64,000 nt of DNA, taken from the NCBI GenBank assembly GCA_022836615.1, contig MU405229.1, forward strand, positions 248,001-312,000, written 5' to 3'. The DNA comes from Annulohypoxylon bovei var. microspora (lineage: Eukaryota; Ascomycota; Sordariomycetes; Xylariales; Hypoxylaceae). Of the stretch, positions 11,883 through 24,100 are shown one piece after another; the stretch's first letter is position 1, and each line of letters begins with the position of its first letter. Made by a program: the position numbers and the translations under genes. The notes under the pieces were generated by a model that was given only the letters and a program-made list of their open reading frames with translations, ran no database searches and had not been told where the DNA came from.

Positions 11883-13320
11883 ATGGCTTCCTTTCCGACC
11901 GCCGTGCGGTCTAGTCGAAAGCTGGCCTTTAACCTCACCCAAGCCAGACACATTTCCGACCTCACCATAACCCGCACCGGCAAGCCCATCATCCGCGTAC
12001 AAGGTGGAAGGTCAGTTGTCGCTATTACTCTTATACCAATTGACTTTATACTGACTTGTTTCCTTTTAATAGATCATCTCTCGGAGGTAAACGGCCAACC
12101 ATCACGAACCATTCCTGACTCTTCCGATCCTAACGAATTATACAGGTCACACTGCGACAGTATTTGGCGCAACGGGACAGCTCGGAAGATACATCGTCAA
12201 CCGATTAGGTATGAGACGGACATGGAACCCAGCGTTGTCTGTCGTACCTAACAATAAGTTATAGCACGTCAAGGATGTCAAGTAGTCATCCCGTACCGAG
12301 AGGAGATGGAGAAGCGCCATCTCAAGGTTGCCGGTGATCTGGGTCGTATCACCTTCGTTGAATACGATTTACGCAACACCGAGTCGATCGAGACGAGTGT
12401 TCGGCACTCCGACGCTGTATACAACCTCATAGGCCGGAACTACCCTACCAAAAACTTCAGCCTGGAAGACGTCCACGTCGAAGGCACAGAGCGCATCGTC
12501 GAGGCCGTCGCCAAGTACGACGTCGATCGTTACATACACGTTTCGTCATATAACGCCAACCCTGACTCGCCTTCCGAATTCTACGCCACCAAGGGCCGAG
12601 GAGAGCAGGTCGCTCGAAGCATATTCCCGGAGACCACCCTCGTACGGCCGGCACCCTTATTCGGCTACGAAGACAAACTTCTCCTCCGATTAGCCGGCAT
12701 CACCAACCTCTTCACAGCTAACCACATGCAAGAAAGATATTCGCCCGTCCACGTGCGTATTTCCCGTGACCAATACAATGAGGTGCCGTACATTCAACTA
12801 ATATGAACAGGTAATTGACGTTGGAAAAGCTCTTGAAGCCATGCTATATGACGATACCACGGCCGGACAGACGTTCGAGCTCTACGGTCCTAAGAACTAC
12901 TCGACGAAAGAGATCTCTGAGTTAGTCGACAACGAAATCCACAAGAAGCGAAGACACATCAACATTCCCAAGCCTCTCATAAGGCCCGTAGCCAAATTAT
13001 TGAACCGGGTGATCTGGTGGCCAGTACTCTCGGCGGAAGATGTAGACCGGGAGTTTATCGACCAAGAGATTGACGAGACAGCAAAGACCTTTGCCGATCT
13101 AGGAATCACACCGGGGGAAATCAGCGACTTCACATACGAGTACCTAGTAAGTATTATTTGCTTTGAATCGCCGATCTATATGAACATGTAATTCTAATTC
13201 TAATAACTTTAATAGCGGGGAATGCGTGGCTCAACACACTACGACCTCCCTCCATCAACGGAGAAGGAGAAGGAAGAGAACAAGAAGTACCTTCATGTGA
13301 TGGATACACCGCAAATATAA
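11883..13320 (+). CDS. nuo40: Complex I 40 kDa subunit (NDUFA9/NUO-40)
   Basis: Accessory NADPH-binding subunit of mitochondrial NADH:ubiquinone oxidoreductase, on the matrix side near the quinone site. Six exons: 11883-12010, 12073-12086, 12146-12208, 12265-12752, 12811-13146 and 13216-13320, giving 377 residues. The second exon is a 14-nt microexon; without it the reading frame fails, and with it the conserved GGRSSLGGHTATVFGATGQL region is restored. The Rossmann dinucleotide motif GATGQLG sits at residues 55-61. The family's YNLIGR, HVSSYNANPD and PVHVIDVGKALE segments follow. The first ~25 residues look like a mitochondrial presequence. It is of the atypical short-chain dehydrogenase fold and is not expected to be catalytic. 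Confidence 0.95.
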
Positions 13321-13742
13321 TTACACAATAGCAATTTCATGCGGTTCCTAGAAAAAGTAACCCTTATTGCAACTGTACATATATACCAAACTTGGTAATT
13401 TTCCCTTGATTTAAGAATCGCGAATAGTACCGTAAGAGCTTTACGAGTTGTGAAATGTGAAGTGATATTATGTTGTGGCGTTGGTGATTTGTAGTGGTGT
13501 AGTTTTGGGGGGTTACGACTAGAAATTCAGACTATAAATTGTACCTAATAGTAAAGATTTTCGTGCTCCGAGAAAAGCGCAAAACCTGTTCGTTCTTACC
13601 TTACGTAGGGCTGGAGCCCAATGAGATAGAAAGAAGAAAAAGAAAAGACGGGAAATTTTTCAATTCAGGTCATACCTTCGACAATAATCACATTCTTTTA
13701 TACTCAGAACTCAATCAAGTATACTCCGTGCGTCGACTCAAA
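13321..13742. other. Intergenic between NUO-40 and EFM5
   Basis: 422 bases, AT-rich, serving as 3' end of one gene and promoter of the next. Nothing else recognised. A frame beginning at 13539 simply runs into the first exon of the methyltransferase. Confidence 0.6.
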
Positions 13743-15240
13743 ATGGCCGATAGCGACGACGAAATGTAAGAGTAATAACCGTTATTTTGAGGCCCCAATA
13801 TACACACATACTAATATATATATATGTTCATTCAACATGACTAACTCCTCTACAGAGCGCTCTCGTCCCATGCGCTTTCCGCGCTTCAAGAGTTCTACAG
13901 CGAACGCGACCGGCATGCCGATAAGTTCGAGAAGCTGAAGGTAGCCGCCGAAGAGCAGCAGGTCGAAGCGCTGCCCTTGTCCATGGAGCTTTTTACCGAG
14001 GACTGGAATAAGTCTCAGTTTTGGGTGGGTGCCCTGGCTTCTAGCTTTGGCGGCTCGAGTTATTGAGGGCCTTTAAGTTCTCGATTTGCTGGTGTTGGGT
14101 CAGAATAAATGCAAGGGCTAACTTGAACTACCGCAGTATGCGGACGAGACAGCTGTGCTATATGCGAGGCAGCTATTAGAAGGTGTGACGGAGGACGATG
14201 TAATCGCGATAGTATCGACGCCGAGTGTCTTCGTTACGCTGAAGAATATTCTGGTAAGTGGTTGTCAATTGTTTTGAGAACAGCTCTGTGGATTTCACCG
14301 TAGAGTCTTAGTCTTGCTTGGATTTTTGTCGAGTAGACCAGGCTATCTTCACGATGAAATCCCGTGAGCATATCGTGTCCTGTCTAAATTCAACTTTCAA
14401 ATTGTTCTTACTGATTACCCCGGCCAGCTCGTTCACGGCCGGGGGAATGGAGAGTGAGGACTTTGGGGTCACTCATCATAGTCTAAATATCTCAAACTCA
14501 CAACAACCAGATAACCCCTTAGTGGCTCTCTCTTTCTCTAAATGCTCTCCATTTCTACCTATATTTGCCCTTCTCTAAATCAAATCCGCAATACCTATAA
14601 AAACAGTCATCAAACTGAGCCCCCTACTAACTCACCCCTCTCTGACCCATAGAACAAAGCAGACGCCACCCTCCCCAGACCAAAGCTCTACCTCCTCGAG
14701 CACGACGAACGCTTCGCCGTCTTCCCCGAGTTCGTATACTACGACTTCCTGCAACCCATCAAGCTGCCGGCCCACCTGAAAGGCGCCGTCGACCGCGTCA
14801 TATGCGACCCCCCATTCCTCAGCGAGGACTGCCAGACCAAGAGTCCGTATATCCCATTTAACTTAATCCAGCCCTATTTTGCAGTGTCTTTTTCACTACT
14901 ATACATGGGCTTTCTTGGTTTCTACAATGTTATATTTGTCATGAAGGCATATATATATAGATAACTAACACCCTAAACAGCCGCCCTGACAGTACGTTGG
15001 CTGGCTCGACCCTCCGGCCAAGGTCACTCACATCACCGAGTATTAGTGAGCACTGGAGAGCGTGTGGGGCCACTCGTTACGAAGCTCTATCGGACTTTTG
15101 GGGCACGCACGACGACGTATCAACCGCATCACGCTCACGGGTTGAGCAATGAGTTCTATTGCTACGCCAACTTCGAGTGCGACGCATGGAAGTATAAGGT
15201 TGAGAAGGAAAAGACTGATCAAGAAAAGGGAGCTACATAG
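13743..15240 (+). CDS. efm5: eEF1A lysine methyltransferase, Efm5/EEF1AKMT1 type
   Basis: SAM-dependent N-methyltransferase; the yeast orthologue methylates a lysine of translation elongation factor eEF1A. Five exons: 13743-13765, 13856-14024, 14137-14253, 14653-14842 and 14981-15240, giving 252 residues. The conserved FW(Y)ADET segment, FPEFVYYDF, the catalytic-pocket motif DPPF at residues 155-158 and SEDCQTKTALTVRWL are all present. The start lies on a 23-nt first exon (MADSDDE) whose join yields IALSSHALSALQEFY, the expected N-terminal helix. Intron 3 is 399 nt, far longer than other introns here, and holds an open frame of its own that I do not consider coding. The donor of intron 4 is GTCCGT, less usual, but the join is exact. 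Confidence 0.92.
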
Positions 15241-17135
15241 GATGACGCGGTTCCAGGTGGCATCTACATAGACCAAACAACTTCTACTCATCGCTGAATA
15301 TCGCTTCCTTACTGAAACAGATCCTCCTTTAACTGCTCCCTGCTCATCCTCTAATAACCCATTCTAGCACTATACCCTACGTTGACTGTCGCTATAAAAT
15401 TAATGACAAATCTATTTCTGGTGTCTTTTCCGTCATTTAGTTGATGTAAGTTTATGGTAGTCTTTTCTCACGCCCAGCGGCTGACGGGGCCATCTTTCAA
15501 ACCTGTGAAGGGTTACCCCAGACGTTGCGGGTTAGCATAGCGCTACAGCCGACGCACTCAAGGAACGACTTCGATTGGTTTCCGGCCAAGCGAGACTCGG
15601 CGTTAGCTGCTCCTGTGCTTACACTTGTCACCTGGAGGTAGCGGCGCCGCCGCTAAGGCCTGGAATATGCTGCTGGTTATACTCATGGACCTGAACCTTG
15701 GTAGGATATATGTGCGGTGCGTTGGCAAAGCCGGCGACCTCGTTTTCAAGAAGGCTTACTGCCCACCGGGACGACAGTAAACACACACGGTAGAACCGAA
15801 ACTTTTATCTAACGCAGCTCGGAGAGGGCTTGCCGGAACAAAGCCTGCTCCACCCACAGTTGCCGCTGTGTTCACCTTTTTCTGATCCCATGAGATGTGT
15901 TCTCGCGGGAAGCCTATTAGGCTGACGTATGACTCATGGTCCTCTGGGCTTCCTAGCATGCTGAGCTTTTCAATCGCCTTAAAGTTCAGCGCCTGTTGCC
16001 GAAACCCCCTTTCCATCAACAGTGGATCTCAGCCTTCATGCTTATATCCATGGTAGATCACTCTTCCATCCGACAGGTCGACGGAAGTGATGTCGTGATG
16101 ATTTGAAGCCGTCGGCGTGTTCGATATAACGCTACCCAATAAGATAGAGATGCGTTTCAAAGTTCAAATGGGAGAGTTAGCTTTGGCTCTCCATCCAAAT
16201 TTCAGAATGTGACCATCGGCTGAACTGGTTATTTCACACATCAGCAACGGATAGCAATCGACGACAAGGGAAACGCTAAGTACCTAGAAACCGTATTATA
16301 TAGCCCTATGAGAAGCAATCTAGGATCTCTGTGGCTAGAAAACGGTATAGCTTGTACTGTTAGCCTGAAGTTCATCATTAGCCAGTATCAACAATGATGG
16401 AAGCAGTGTATTGTATGTACTTAGTGTTGGAAGTTTTCCACTCATACTTCTCAGCCCTGTGCTCATCCTTGCACTCATCCTTGCTGGTATACTTAATTAT
16501 TGGTATCATCTCCAAAGCACGTTTAGGAATGTTGGTAAGATATTAATTATTATTGTTTGGTTCGACTGAGGCAAATCCTGTTGCTTCGAACTATTCGGCA
16601 TATTTTACGACCTTCTAAGTGGAGGGTTATTGGTATAATTAAAGAATGATGACGAAAGGTAAAATGAAAGAAATCTGTTAAGGGAGAGAGTTAGCATTGC
16701 TATATACATAATGTATACCTTTTATAGGTACTCAGGTAGGTATTCAGGTATCACCCAATATTATTCGAGTGATTACATGGGTAATAACTTTAAGTCTTCT
16801 GGTGCTCTTATTATTAGAGTTCAGTTAATATAACCTTGGAACTTACCCCCTTCAAAAGGTTGTGTAAAGAGGGAGTTTTACTCTCGTAACTGACAGTAAT
16901 AAGGTAGGTATGTAGGTAGAGACATGGACATCTGAGTCTAAAATGATAATGATAATGACTCAGATCGTACCTGAATAGACAGTCATAATTGAGGATTGCT
17001 CCGTGCATGAAAACGCCTCTCTATTCAAAGGCAAAACTCAATACGCCATATAGGAGCCATCGTCTCCCAAACCATGCAAATGCTTCAATACAACTCCGTC
17101 CCATCCCGATGCCAAATAATACAAACCAACCACCT
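15241..17135. other. Intergenic between convergent EFM5 and UBP8
   Basis: 1.9 kb. The section 15460-16030 is visibly more GC-rich than its flanks and holds an 87-residue minus-strand frame (15756-16019) that I do not recognise. The rest is AT-rich, with CAGGTAGGTATTCAGGTA-type runs near 16730-16755. No gene, RNA or mobile element is supported. Confidence 0.5.
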
Positions 17136-19075
17136 TTACGTCAATGATCGAATGATGTAGAACAATAAATACGCTTGGCTTCCTAGTACATCAGACTTCT
17201 TAGCCAGTTCAACTCGATGATCGTTAAACGAAAACCACTAGAACAAGGTTAGTACCTATCATTGTGAGAGCTTGGAATGGGGGCTTTAGGGATGTCTATA
17301 ACTTACCTGATCTCCAACTCGAGAATAAGTCACGTAGTGCCCTGTCCTGGTCAGCTATAACTAAGGAGATTCCTGTAGACGTTCATAACTCACCGGTATC
17401 GATCTCGCCAACGTGCTCCACAACACTCAGCAGGTCGTATGTACATGAACGCCGCAGTTCCTGACTGTCTCTAGCGTCTGACGTTCTGCCACGAGTGGTA
17501 TACGGAAGCATGTTCAGCTGCAGCGGAAACTGGACTTTAGTACTAATCTTCGACGCAACTCGATCGCGGCTCCCTTGCTTGAACTCAAATCGCTACATGT
17601 CGTTGTTAGTATTCGGTTTGTTTTTGTTCGTTTAAAGACTGAGGTAGTGAGGACTCACCTTGAGTTGTATGGAGAGCACGTTCGGTAAAAGCTTGATGCT
17701 GTGATCTCGCCGAGCCTGTTGCGATGAATTGCAGTTCCTACAGCGATACTCGCACTTGTCGGACTTGATATACTCCTCATCGAGACAATCATGTAACGTC
17801 AGAGACGGGCCGCCTTTAGGCGCCTTCTTGACTCTCTTGTGCGACATGTTATCTAAACCCAAGCTAAGATCGAGAAACGACTCTATTGCGTTCGTAACAC
17901 CTCCGCAGTGTTGACAAGTCGTCTGGCTCTGGAGCTTTCCGTAGAATGTCTGGTGTATGATGCAGTTGCAACTGTGCTCACTTCCCGTCTCCGGCTTCTT
18001 GCCATCCCCGTTCCTCTCGTGTAGCTCCTCGGCTAGGAACTGGAAGAACTCATGAGCATCCTGCTCCTTGGTCGTCACCAGATTCTCGAACGCCTTCTTT
18101 TCGGATATCCAAAAGCCAGAGAGGATGTTAGCTGCGGTATAGCCATTAGTATTCTCGAGGGCGTAGAAGTCCTGAAACATATCGTCCATCGCACAGCTCA
18201 AACAATGAGGTACTTGACAATCACCACTCTGGTGTCCATCGCTCAGATAGAAGTTTCTAAGTAAGGGATTGTGAAGGAAACTCTGGAGGACTACGTTCTG
18301 GTAGCATGTCGCACCAGCATTATAAATCCCCCGAAGCCCGTCTGCTCTACATGAGGCGATAGTTGTGTTGGATGAGATGTACCTAGGATCGTCCTTCAGG
18401 GGGTCCTTTACAGCATCCGAGAACATCTCCTCATGCTTCCTCTTACGACCTGGGTACGTCAGTCTGACTGGACAAAAGAAATGGTATTCGATGCGAGATT
18501 AGCATCAGTATGTGTAGAAACGTACTCGAGAATGATCCAGTTCCTATCTTTCTCACTCTGAGCTCGTCTAGAGTTGGATCCCACACAAAATCCTCACAGA
18601 ATTGGCAAAAAAGCGCGCCACTTCTCGAGTCGACGTCTACAACTGGTTAGTAAAAGAAAGATGGGTACCTAGACATGCAGCTATCCTAGAACTTACAGAA
18701 TCGATGGCTCTTCTTGTTGCCGTGCTTTATGCGCTCTTCCTCCGGAACGATGGTGGAACATTGCAAGCAGAGGTAGTTCGAAGTTAAAGAGGTAGTTATC
18801 TGACCATCTTGTCCCTTAAATGTCTGCGGGATCAATGGGTTGTTATCAAATATTACTCTCAGCAACATCTTATAATACTGGATAGTGCTGTTCATAACAT
18901 CCGGGCTGTTAGAGAGCAGTAACTGAACATGTTCTGGGAAGCATTAGCATATACCAGAGCAAACAGCCCAAGCCCGACTACAATACTAACCACAACCAAA
19001 TAAAGGTGTTCCGGGAGTGGGAGAATTTATCTTGATATTCTTAGGCGACGCCGGAGTGGTAGGTCGCGCAGCCAT
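17136..19075 (-). CDS. ubp8: SAGA deubiquitinase Ubp8 (USP22 type)
   Basis: Cysteine protease of the SAGA deubiquitination module that removes ubiquitin from histone H2B. Seven exons on the minus strand: 19075-18991, 18933-18697, 18636-18526, 18449-17659, 17592-17394, 17341-17307 and 17237-17136, giving 519 residues. The N-terminal ZnF-UBP domain shows CxxC and CEH/HRF ligands (GCEHVQLLL, YLCLQCSTIV, HRFYVDSRSGALFCQFC). The catalytic Cys193 lies in NAGATCYQN, His476 in the GHYVTYSR box, and Asn491/Asp492 in WFSFND. The internal zinc-finger inserts CQHCGG and CRNC are kept. Exon 6 is only 35 nt. The junction of exons 2 and 3 uses the second AG, because only it restores HRFYVDSRSG. Confidence 0.93.
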
Positions 19076-20336
19076 GGTCACAACCCAGAGTCGAAATGGA
19101 TTATTAAGATCTTATTGTGTAAGGTACGGTAGGTATGGTATAAAATCAACGGATATGTACGCGATTGCTACGGTAATGGAAGAGGAATTCGACGCGGGAG
19201 TGTTGGCAAGCTCGGGGGTGGATGGTTGATGGTCGATGGTTGATGGTAGATGGTATGAGGAAAAAAGAGAACGAAGGATGGTGTTGAATTTAGAGGCGGC
19301 GCAGTCGACTAAATAACGGCGAGCGTCTTTTGTAATTAAGGAGTGTCGAGTTTATAGAGGAAATATTAAACCAGAAGGACGAGTGAGGCTTTAGTGTAGG
19401 TAGACAATGCGAAGCTACATTTAGAAGTGCGAAAAGTACGGCGACGGACGACGAGTGACGAGCGACGAGCGACGAGCGACGAGATGAGATTTAGCACTGG
19501 AGCTCCTGAAGATGCGATTCGACCGCTATGTTTCTTTGCTCCCTTTTGCAGCTTCGGCTGTTAGTTAGCCGCATAATAATCGCGTACATATTAATTGGGG
19601 TACTTACGAAACTACAAAGCTATTCGACTGAAAGTTCCAATATTGGAAAAACTCCACGATAGATCTACAGAATCATTGATAACTTGGTGCATGCAGCGTC
19701 ATTGTCATCTCAGAATACGCAAGGAAAGATTACGAAATTACAGTTGAAGCAACACGCTGGAAATTCTTATCGGCACCTGATCCACGATCTTATCTTGCTT
19801 ATCGAGCACGCTAAACGGACGATCCAGGGGTTCAAATGTTTGTTAACCATTTACGCCATAGGTACTAATTATAGACTTTAAACTTTGCATACCGTCAACC
19901 GGCAGCGACCATTCTCGCTACTAGTAATGCCTACATTCAGGTAGGTACCTAAATACATGTGTATTAGTATTTATTTCCGCTCTTATCATTAGAACCTCGG
20001 CATTTTATACATATCCAACTATACTCATCCTATTTGCGGCTTCGAGTGTTGTATCACACAAATTGATGGCATAATTGTGCCCTGTTCTATGCTCATTGCC
20101 GATATCCAATCGTAATCCGACTTCATTATCAGTTGCCGAGCTAACGTTGTCAGTACATAAAATACAATATTTCCCTCTGGACACTAGAACAGTGGTGTTT
20201 CGGTACAGCTGGAACCTCCAGTCTTAACTATTCTTCATCTATTCGTATTGTTCATTGGGGGTGCTCGTACTTGGTTTCATTTAATATATATTCTTAATAT
20301 GGTATGAAAGCTTTCCGGATAGCTTCATATATTAGA
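19076..20336. promoter_or_regulatory. Divergent promoter region of UBP8 and LACTB2-like gene
   Basis: 1.26 kb between divergent starts. It holds degenerate GATGGTTGATGG repeats (about 19219-19256), a GACGAGC minisatellite (about 19443-19487) and a GGTAGGTACCTA motif near 19942. No gene is supported. Confidence 0.5.
19443..19487 (+). repeat. GACGAGC minisatellite
   Basis: Seven-base unit GACGAGC repeated imperfectly about five to six times, about 370 bases upstream of the UBP8 start. Directly visible; length polymorphism is expected of such an array but not shown. Confidence 0.8.
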
Positions 20337-21176
20337 ATGACGTCTCACCTTGTTCACCTACCGGAGATCGAGCGGCTTAGTCCCGCGTGTATTCGCATTC
20401 TTGGGGGCAATCCAAGCAAGTTCACGCTTCAGGGTACGAACACTTATCTACTTGGGACCGGCCCTAATAGGCTGTTGATTGACACCGGCGAGGGCAACCC
20501 TTCGTGGATTTCCGCCTTAAAGCGGACTTTAGAGGAAGAGAAGGCCACGGTACAGAATGCTCTTATTACTCATTGGCATCCTGATCATACAGGCGGAATT
20601 AGCCAACTCCTAGAGTACTCGCCCCAGACGGCAGTCTACAAGAGCTCGCCGGCAGAAGGCCAATTAAATATCTCAGAAGGGCAAAAGTTCGAGGTTGAAG
20701 GCGCCACCTTGACGGCCTTCCATACCCCAGGCCACACCACAGATCACATAGCATTCGTCTTACAACAGGAAGACGCTGTGTTCACGGGTGACAATGTCCT
20801 AGGTCAAGGGACGGCCGTATTCGAAGACCTCGGCACCTATCTCAAAAGCCTCGCGAAGATGGAGAAGTTGGTGTCAGGCCGAGGATACCCAGGACACGGC
20901 CCAGTGCTACCACAGGCGAGTGCCACGATCGCCGAGTATATCTCCCACAGATATCAAAGAGAGCAGCAGGTACTACAGACTTTAAGTTCTACTGAGGAGA
21001 ATGATGTGTGGACTCCTATGGAGCTGGTGAAAGTCATATATCGCGACGTCCCGGAAAGTCTTCACATACCGGCCGCAAATGGGGTGGTCCAGATCCTACG
21101 GAAGCTCCGGGACGAAGATAGGGTCGTACGAGATGATGCGGATTTCTGGCGTCTCAAAGACCGATCAAGTTTATAA
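20337..21176 (+). CDS. LACTB2-like metallo-beta-lactamase fold hydrolase
   Basis: Single exon. I chose the ATG at 20337 (279 residues), since MTSHLVHLPEIERLSP matches the family N-terminus; an in-frame ATG at 20304 would add 11 residues. The metal-binding signature is complete: His79, His81, Asp83 and His84 in THWHPDHTGG, then HTPGHTTDH and TGDNVLG. The NPSKFTLQGTNTYLLGTG opening and the C-terminal winged-helix-like tail (WTPMELVKVIY, NGVVQILRKL) are typical of LACTB2. Animal LACTB2 is a mitochondrial endoribonuclease. Close relatives in fungi serve as stand-alone thioesterases that release polyketides. No polyketide synthase lies in the window, so a housekeeping LACTB2 role is the better guess. 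Confidence 0.88.
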   Translation: MTSHLVHLPEIERLSPACIRILGGNPSKFTLQGTNTYLLGTGPNRLLIDTGEGNPSWISALKRTLEEEKATVQNALITHWHPDHTGGISQLLEYSPQTAVYKSSPAEGQLNISEGQKFEVEGATLTAFHTPGHTTDHIAFVLQQEDAVFTGDNVLGQGTAVFEDLGTYLKSLAKMEKLVSGRGYPGHGPVLPQASATIAEYISHRYQREQQVLQTLSSTEENDVWTPMELVKVIYRDVPESLHIPAANGVVQILRKLRDEDRVVRDDADFWRLKDRSSL

Positions 21177-24100
21177 GCATGTTGGTGGCGCCTCACGGAC
21201 AATCCACCACCAACGCTACTTGGAGCTGTAGCTGAGCGGCACTGCTATCTCGAGGGTATAACATAGGTAGCTACCTAAATATATAACTACAAAATCAGGT
21301 TCTAACAAATATGGGGTTTGAGTCTATACATATAATCCTAATTAGGATTGGCAACGGTCACTGTATAGCCACAGTGGTACGTAGGTAGACAATATCCTTG
21401 ATGCATCCGCCCTACTTCAGCCCGGGTTTCCACATCTACTTTAGTTTACCATCTAGCACGCTTTGGATCAAAGATCTGGCAGTGAGACCACTATGGGGTA
21501 GTACCGACGTGTCGGGAGGGCACTGGCCCCCAAGATCCCTAGATCACAAGCAAGGAAGAAGCATCCTTCGTCGGGTATCACGGAGAGTAAACGCCGTGAG
21601 GCGCTTTTCAACGGCGCGTAAAAAATACCTACATAGGTGATCTTGTGAGACGCGGATATGCAAGGAGACTTTCATTGAACTACATTGCAATTCTCATGAC
21701 TCGATCAAAGGGTGTTAGTGCCTTCGGATGCCCGGAGCCAAGAACGCATGTATGATTCCTTATATGTAGGTAAGCAACGTATGTGTTTTAGGCAACACAG
21801 TTTCTAAAAAGTCAATCAGATGATTCGAGACTCAAGTAAGCTATAGCCTATAGCTTCGTATGTTCGTCCTATGACTGGTGATACATTAACCATCTCCGTT
21901 TCAGTGGCATCCCTTGTACACCGGGACAAGTTGAAGTAAAACGGGATAGTAACTGGAGTAAGCTGAAGTGAAGCGGAATGGTAACTATAGGTGGGCTGTA
22001 CATCATGCCCAGCCTTACGATGCAACAAAAAAAACCACGGTGATTTAGACGAACACATACTGTGTCGTTCCTATTTGGTTCATTTTTAATCAGACCTTAC
22101 ATGCATGTCCTTTTTTTCTTTTTCGGATTCCAAGTCTAACTCGCCGGCGTTGCTATAGCCTCCTTTTTCCGATGCCGTATTGGATGGACATCTTGAAGGA
22201 TTTTTTCCAAGTAGGAGGTGACTCCGTGCGGCGAGTACCGAAATCGGGTTTTACAAACACCGTTACTTCCTAACGCCTTGGTCTCGTCTCTTGGTATTCT
22301 TGGATTCTTCCTTTTCACGACTCCTAAAGCCTTGGCAACGCCTAACCCATTGGCTTAAATTGTTGATGTTGGTATTATATAGGTGTGAATATGTGATTAG
22401 CAATAACACTACATACATAGGTACATAGCATACCCAGCTGGCGGGTTTCTGTATGCTAGACTATGTATGTATGTTTTACCCAAGAAGCACTAAGTCTTGG
22501 TTGTGGTATCGTTGGCATGTGGATGTGGATTGCTGCAGGCGTATCTAAGACAACAGTTTAGTCGGAGATTCGTATTCGGTATAGTATTAGAAATCCGCTG
22601 GGCGAGGAGGGAACACATATACCATCATCGTTAATGTTGCCTTCTAACTTACCCCCCTTTTAGATTTGGGATAGGCATATTTCTATCTCAACCCTTTTTC
22701 GTTATCAAGTTTCCCCAGACTATACAAGTTATAGGTATCCTCGCATTCTACTACTTTGTAAGGATGGGCACGTCACCGTCGGCCGACGGATTTTGCGGGC
22801 GGCAATTGGTGTGTTGCAACACTACTGCCGTCTCTTGCATGGTGGCGCCCGGGAAAGCTGTCGTTCCCAGTCGCTTAGGTATGATAATATATACATCGGC
22901 CGAAGAGTTGTTAAGGATGATATAGTGGCGAAACATTTTCTCGGAGTTAGCGGATGTATCATTTTTGTACTATTTTCGTATCTCGCCCTCGCCTCAACTA
23001 TTTCGCCTCTTTTTAACTGTTATTAGTCAAAGTCGAAGTTGTAAAGTTTGGCTTATTGAGCAATTTATGCCAACGTTATGTATTAGTTATCGAAACATTA
23101 TCGGATAATGAAGTCCCCACCATTTAAAGATGGTGGGCACCCATCTTATGTACATACTGGGTAACCGCCGGCTTTTAAGAGATTCCTAGATGTACTATGT
23201 AACTAGCGACCAGCTTGTATCCCTGCTAGCGCGGCTCCCCAAGAAACTCGAAAGGCTGAGAAGGAAGTCAGCCAGCTTCGCTTGTGCAAGCAACCACTTC
23301 GGGTAAGCAACGTGCGCACATGATCGGTCTGCGGAAACCATCCGATCTATTAAACTACATACATTATAGATATGTACATTGATAGAGTACCTAGGTACCT
23401 ACTTAAATATCTAGAGACCTCAAGAGCATAATGGTGAAGTTTATGAACAGAAAGAGATTATATACGTAATTGACACAAGGTATCAGGTAGAAAACGAAAC
23501 GGATGCGGATTCAAAACATAATAATTAAACCATTAAATCTCAGACCTAATACAGTATGTCGGGTCCGATTGCGGATGGCGGGGTCTTCGGATGCTTCGTT
23601 CTTTCATCGATGTTAAAAACTTCAAATGTTCCTTTCACAACCCAACTACGACTGCACGATTGTTCATCATTGGTCGGGAAGCTTCTACACGTGTACCTAG
23701 TAGGTAGTAGTGACGATATAGTCATCTAGCATGGATGGCTAAGCAGCCAAGCGAAAGAACACTCCGACCGGTATCGACGTTCTGTATGGGTGACATAGCT
23801 GCTTACCTAGTAGCACCTATGTTTGGCTGATGTGGTCATTCTTAAGTATCCTCTTCTGCAAATGGTACTATGTATGTACAAAACTTTAACCCGGGTGACA
23901 TGGATTACATGGTTTAAATGGAATTACATGGCTGGACAGGGGTAGCTGTTTAAGGCCGACCCTTCCTGCCACCAAAGTTACAATTTGTATCCACTTCAGG
24001 CTCCGCGAGCTTCTTGACTTTCAAGCCTTGACAACCTTCAACATATTCCTATCCACCGCCGTTTTGGTATTTTCGGATCCCTCGGATATACCGTCGTGCT

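Noticed and set aside
14318..14578. 86-codon frame inside intron 3 of the methyltransferase gene
   Set aside because: No recognisable domain, and flanking splice sites join the conserved exons exactly; kept only as a note on intron length.
15756..16019. 87-codon minus-strand frame
   Set aside because: No splice-extended model, no family likeness; insufficient to call a gene.
20304..20336. Eleven-residue N-terminal extension of the LACTB2-like protein
   Set aside because: The downstream ATG matches the family N-terminus; the extension is possible but unsupported.
20304..21176. Polyketide gene cluster, suggested by the metallo-beta-lactamase fold enzyme
   Set aside because: No synthase, oxidoreductase, or pathway regulator in the surrounding 20 kb.
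21398..21640. 80-codon plus-strand frame in the 3.6 kb spacer
   Set aside because: Composition and lack of splice extension do not support a gene.
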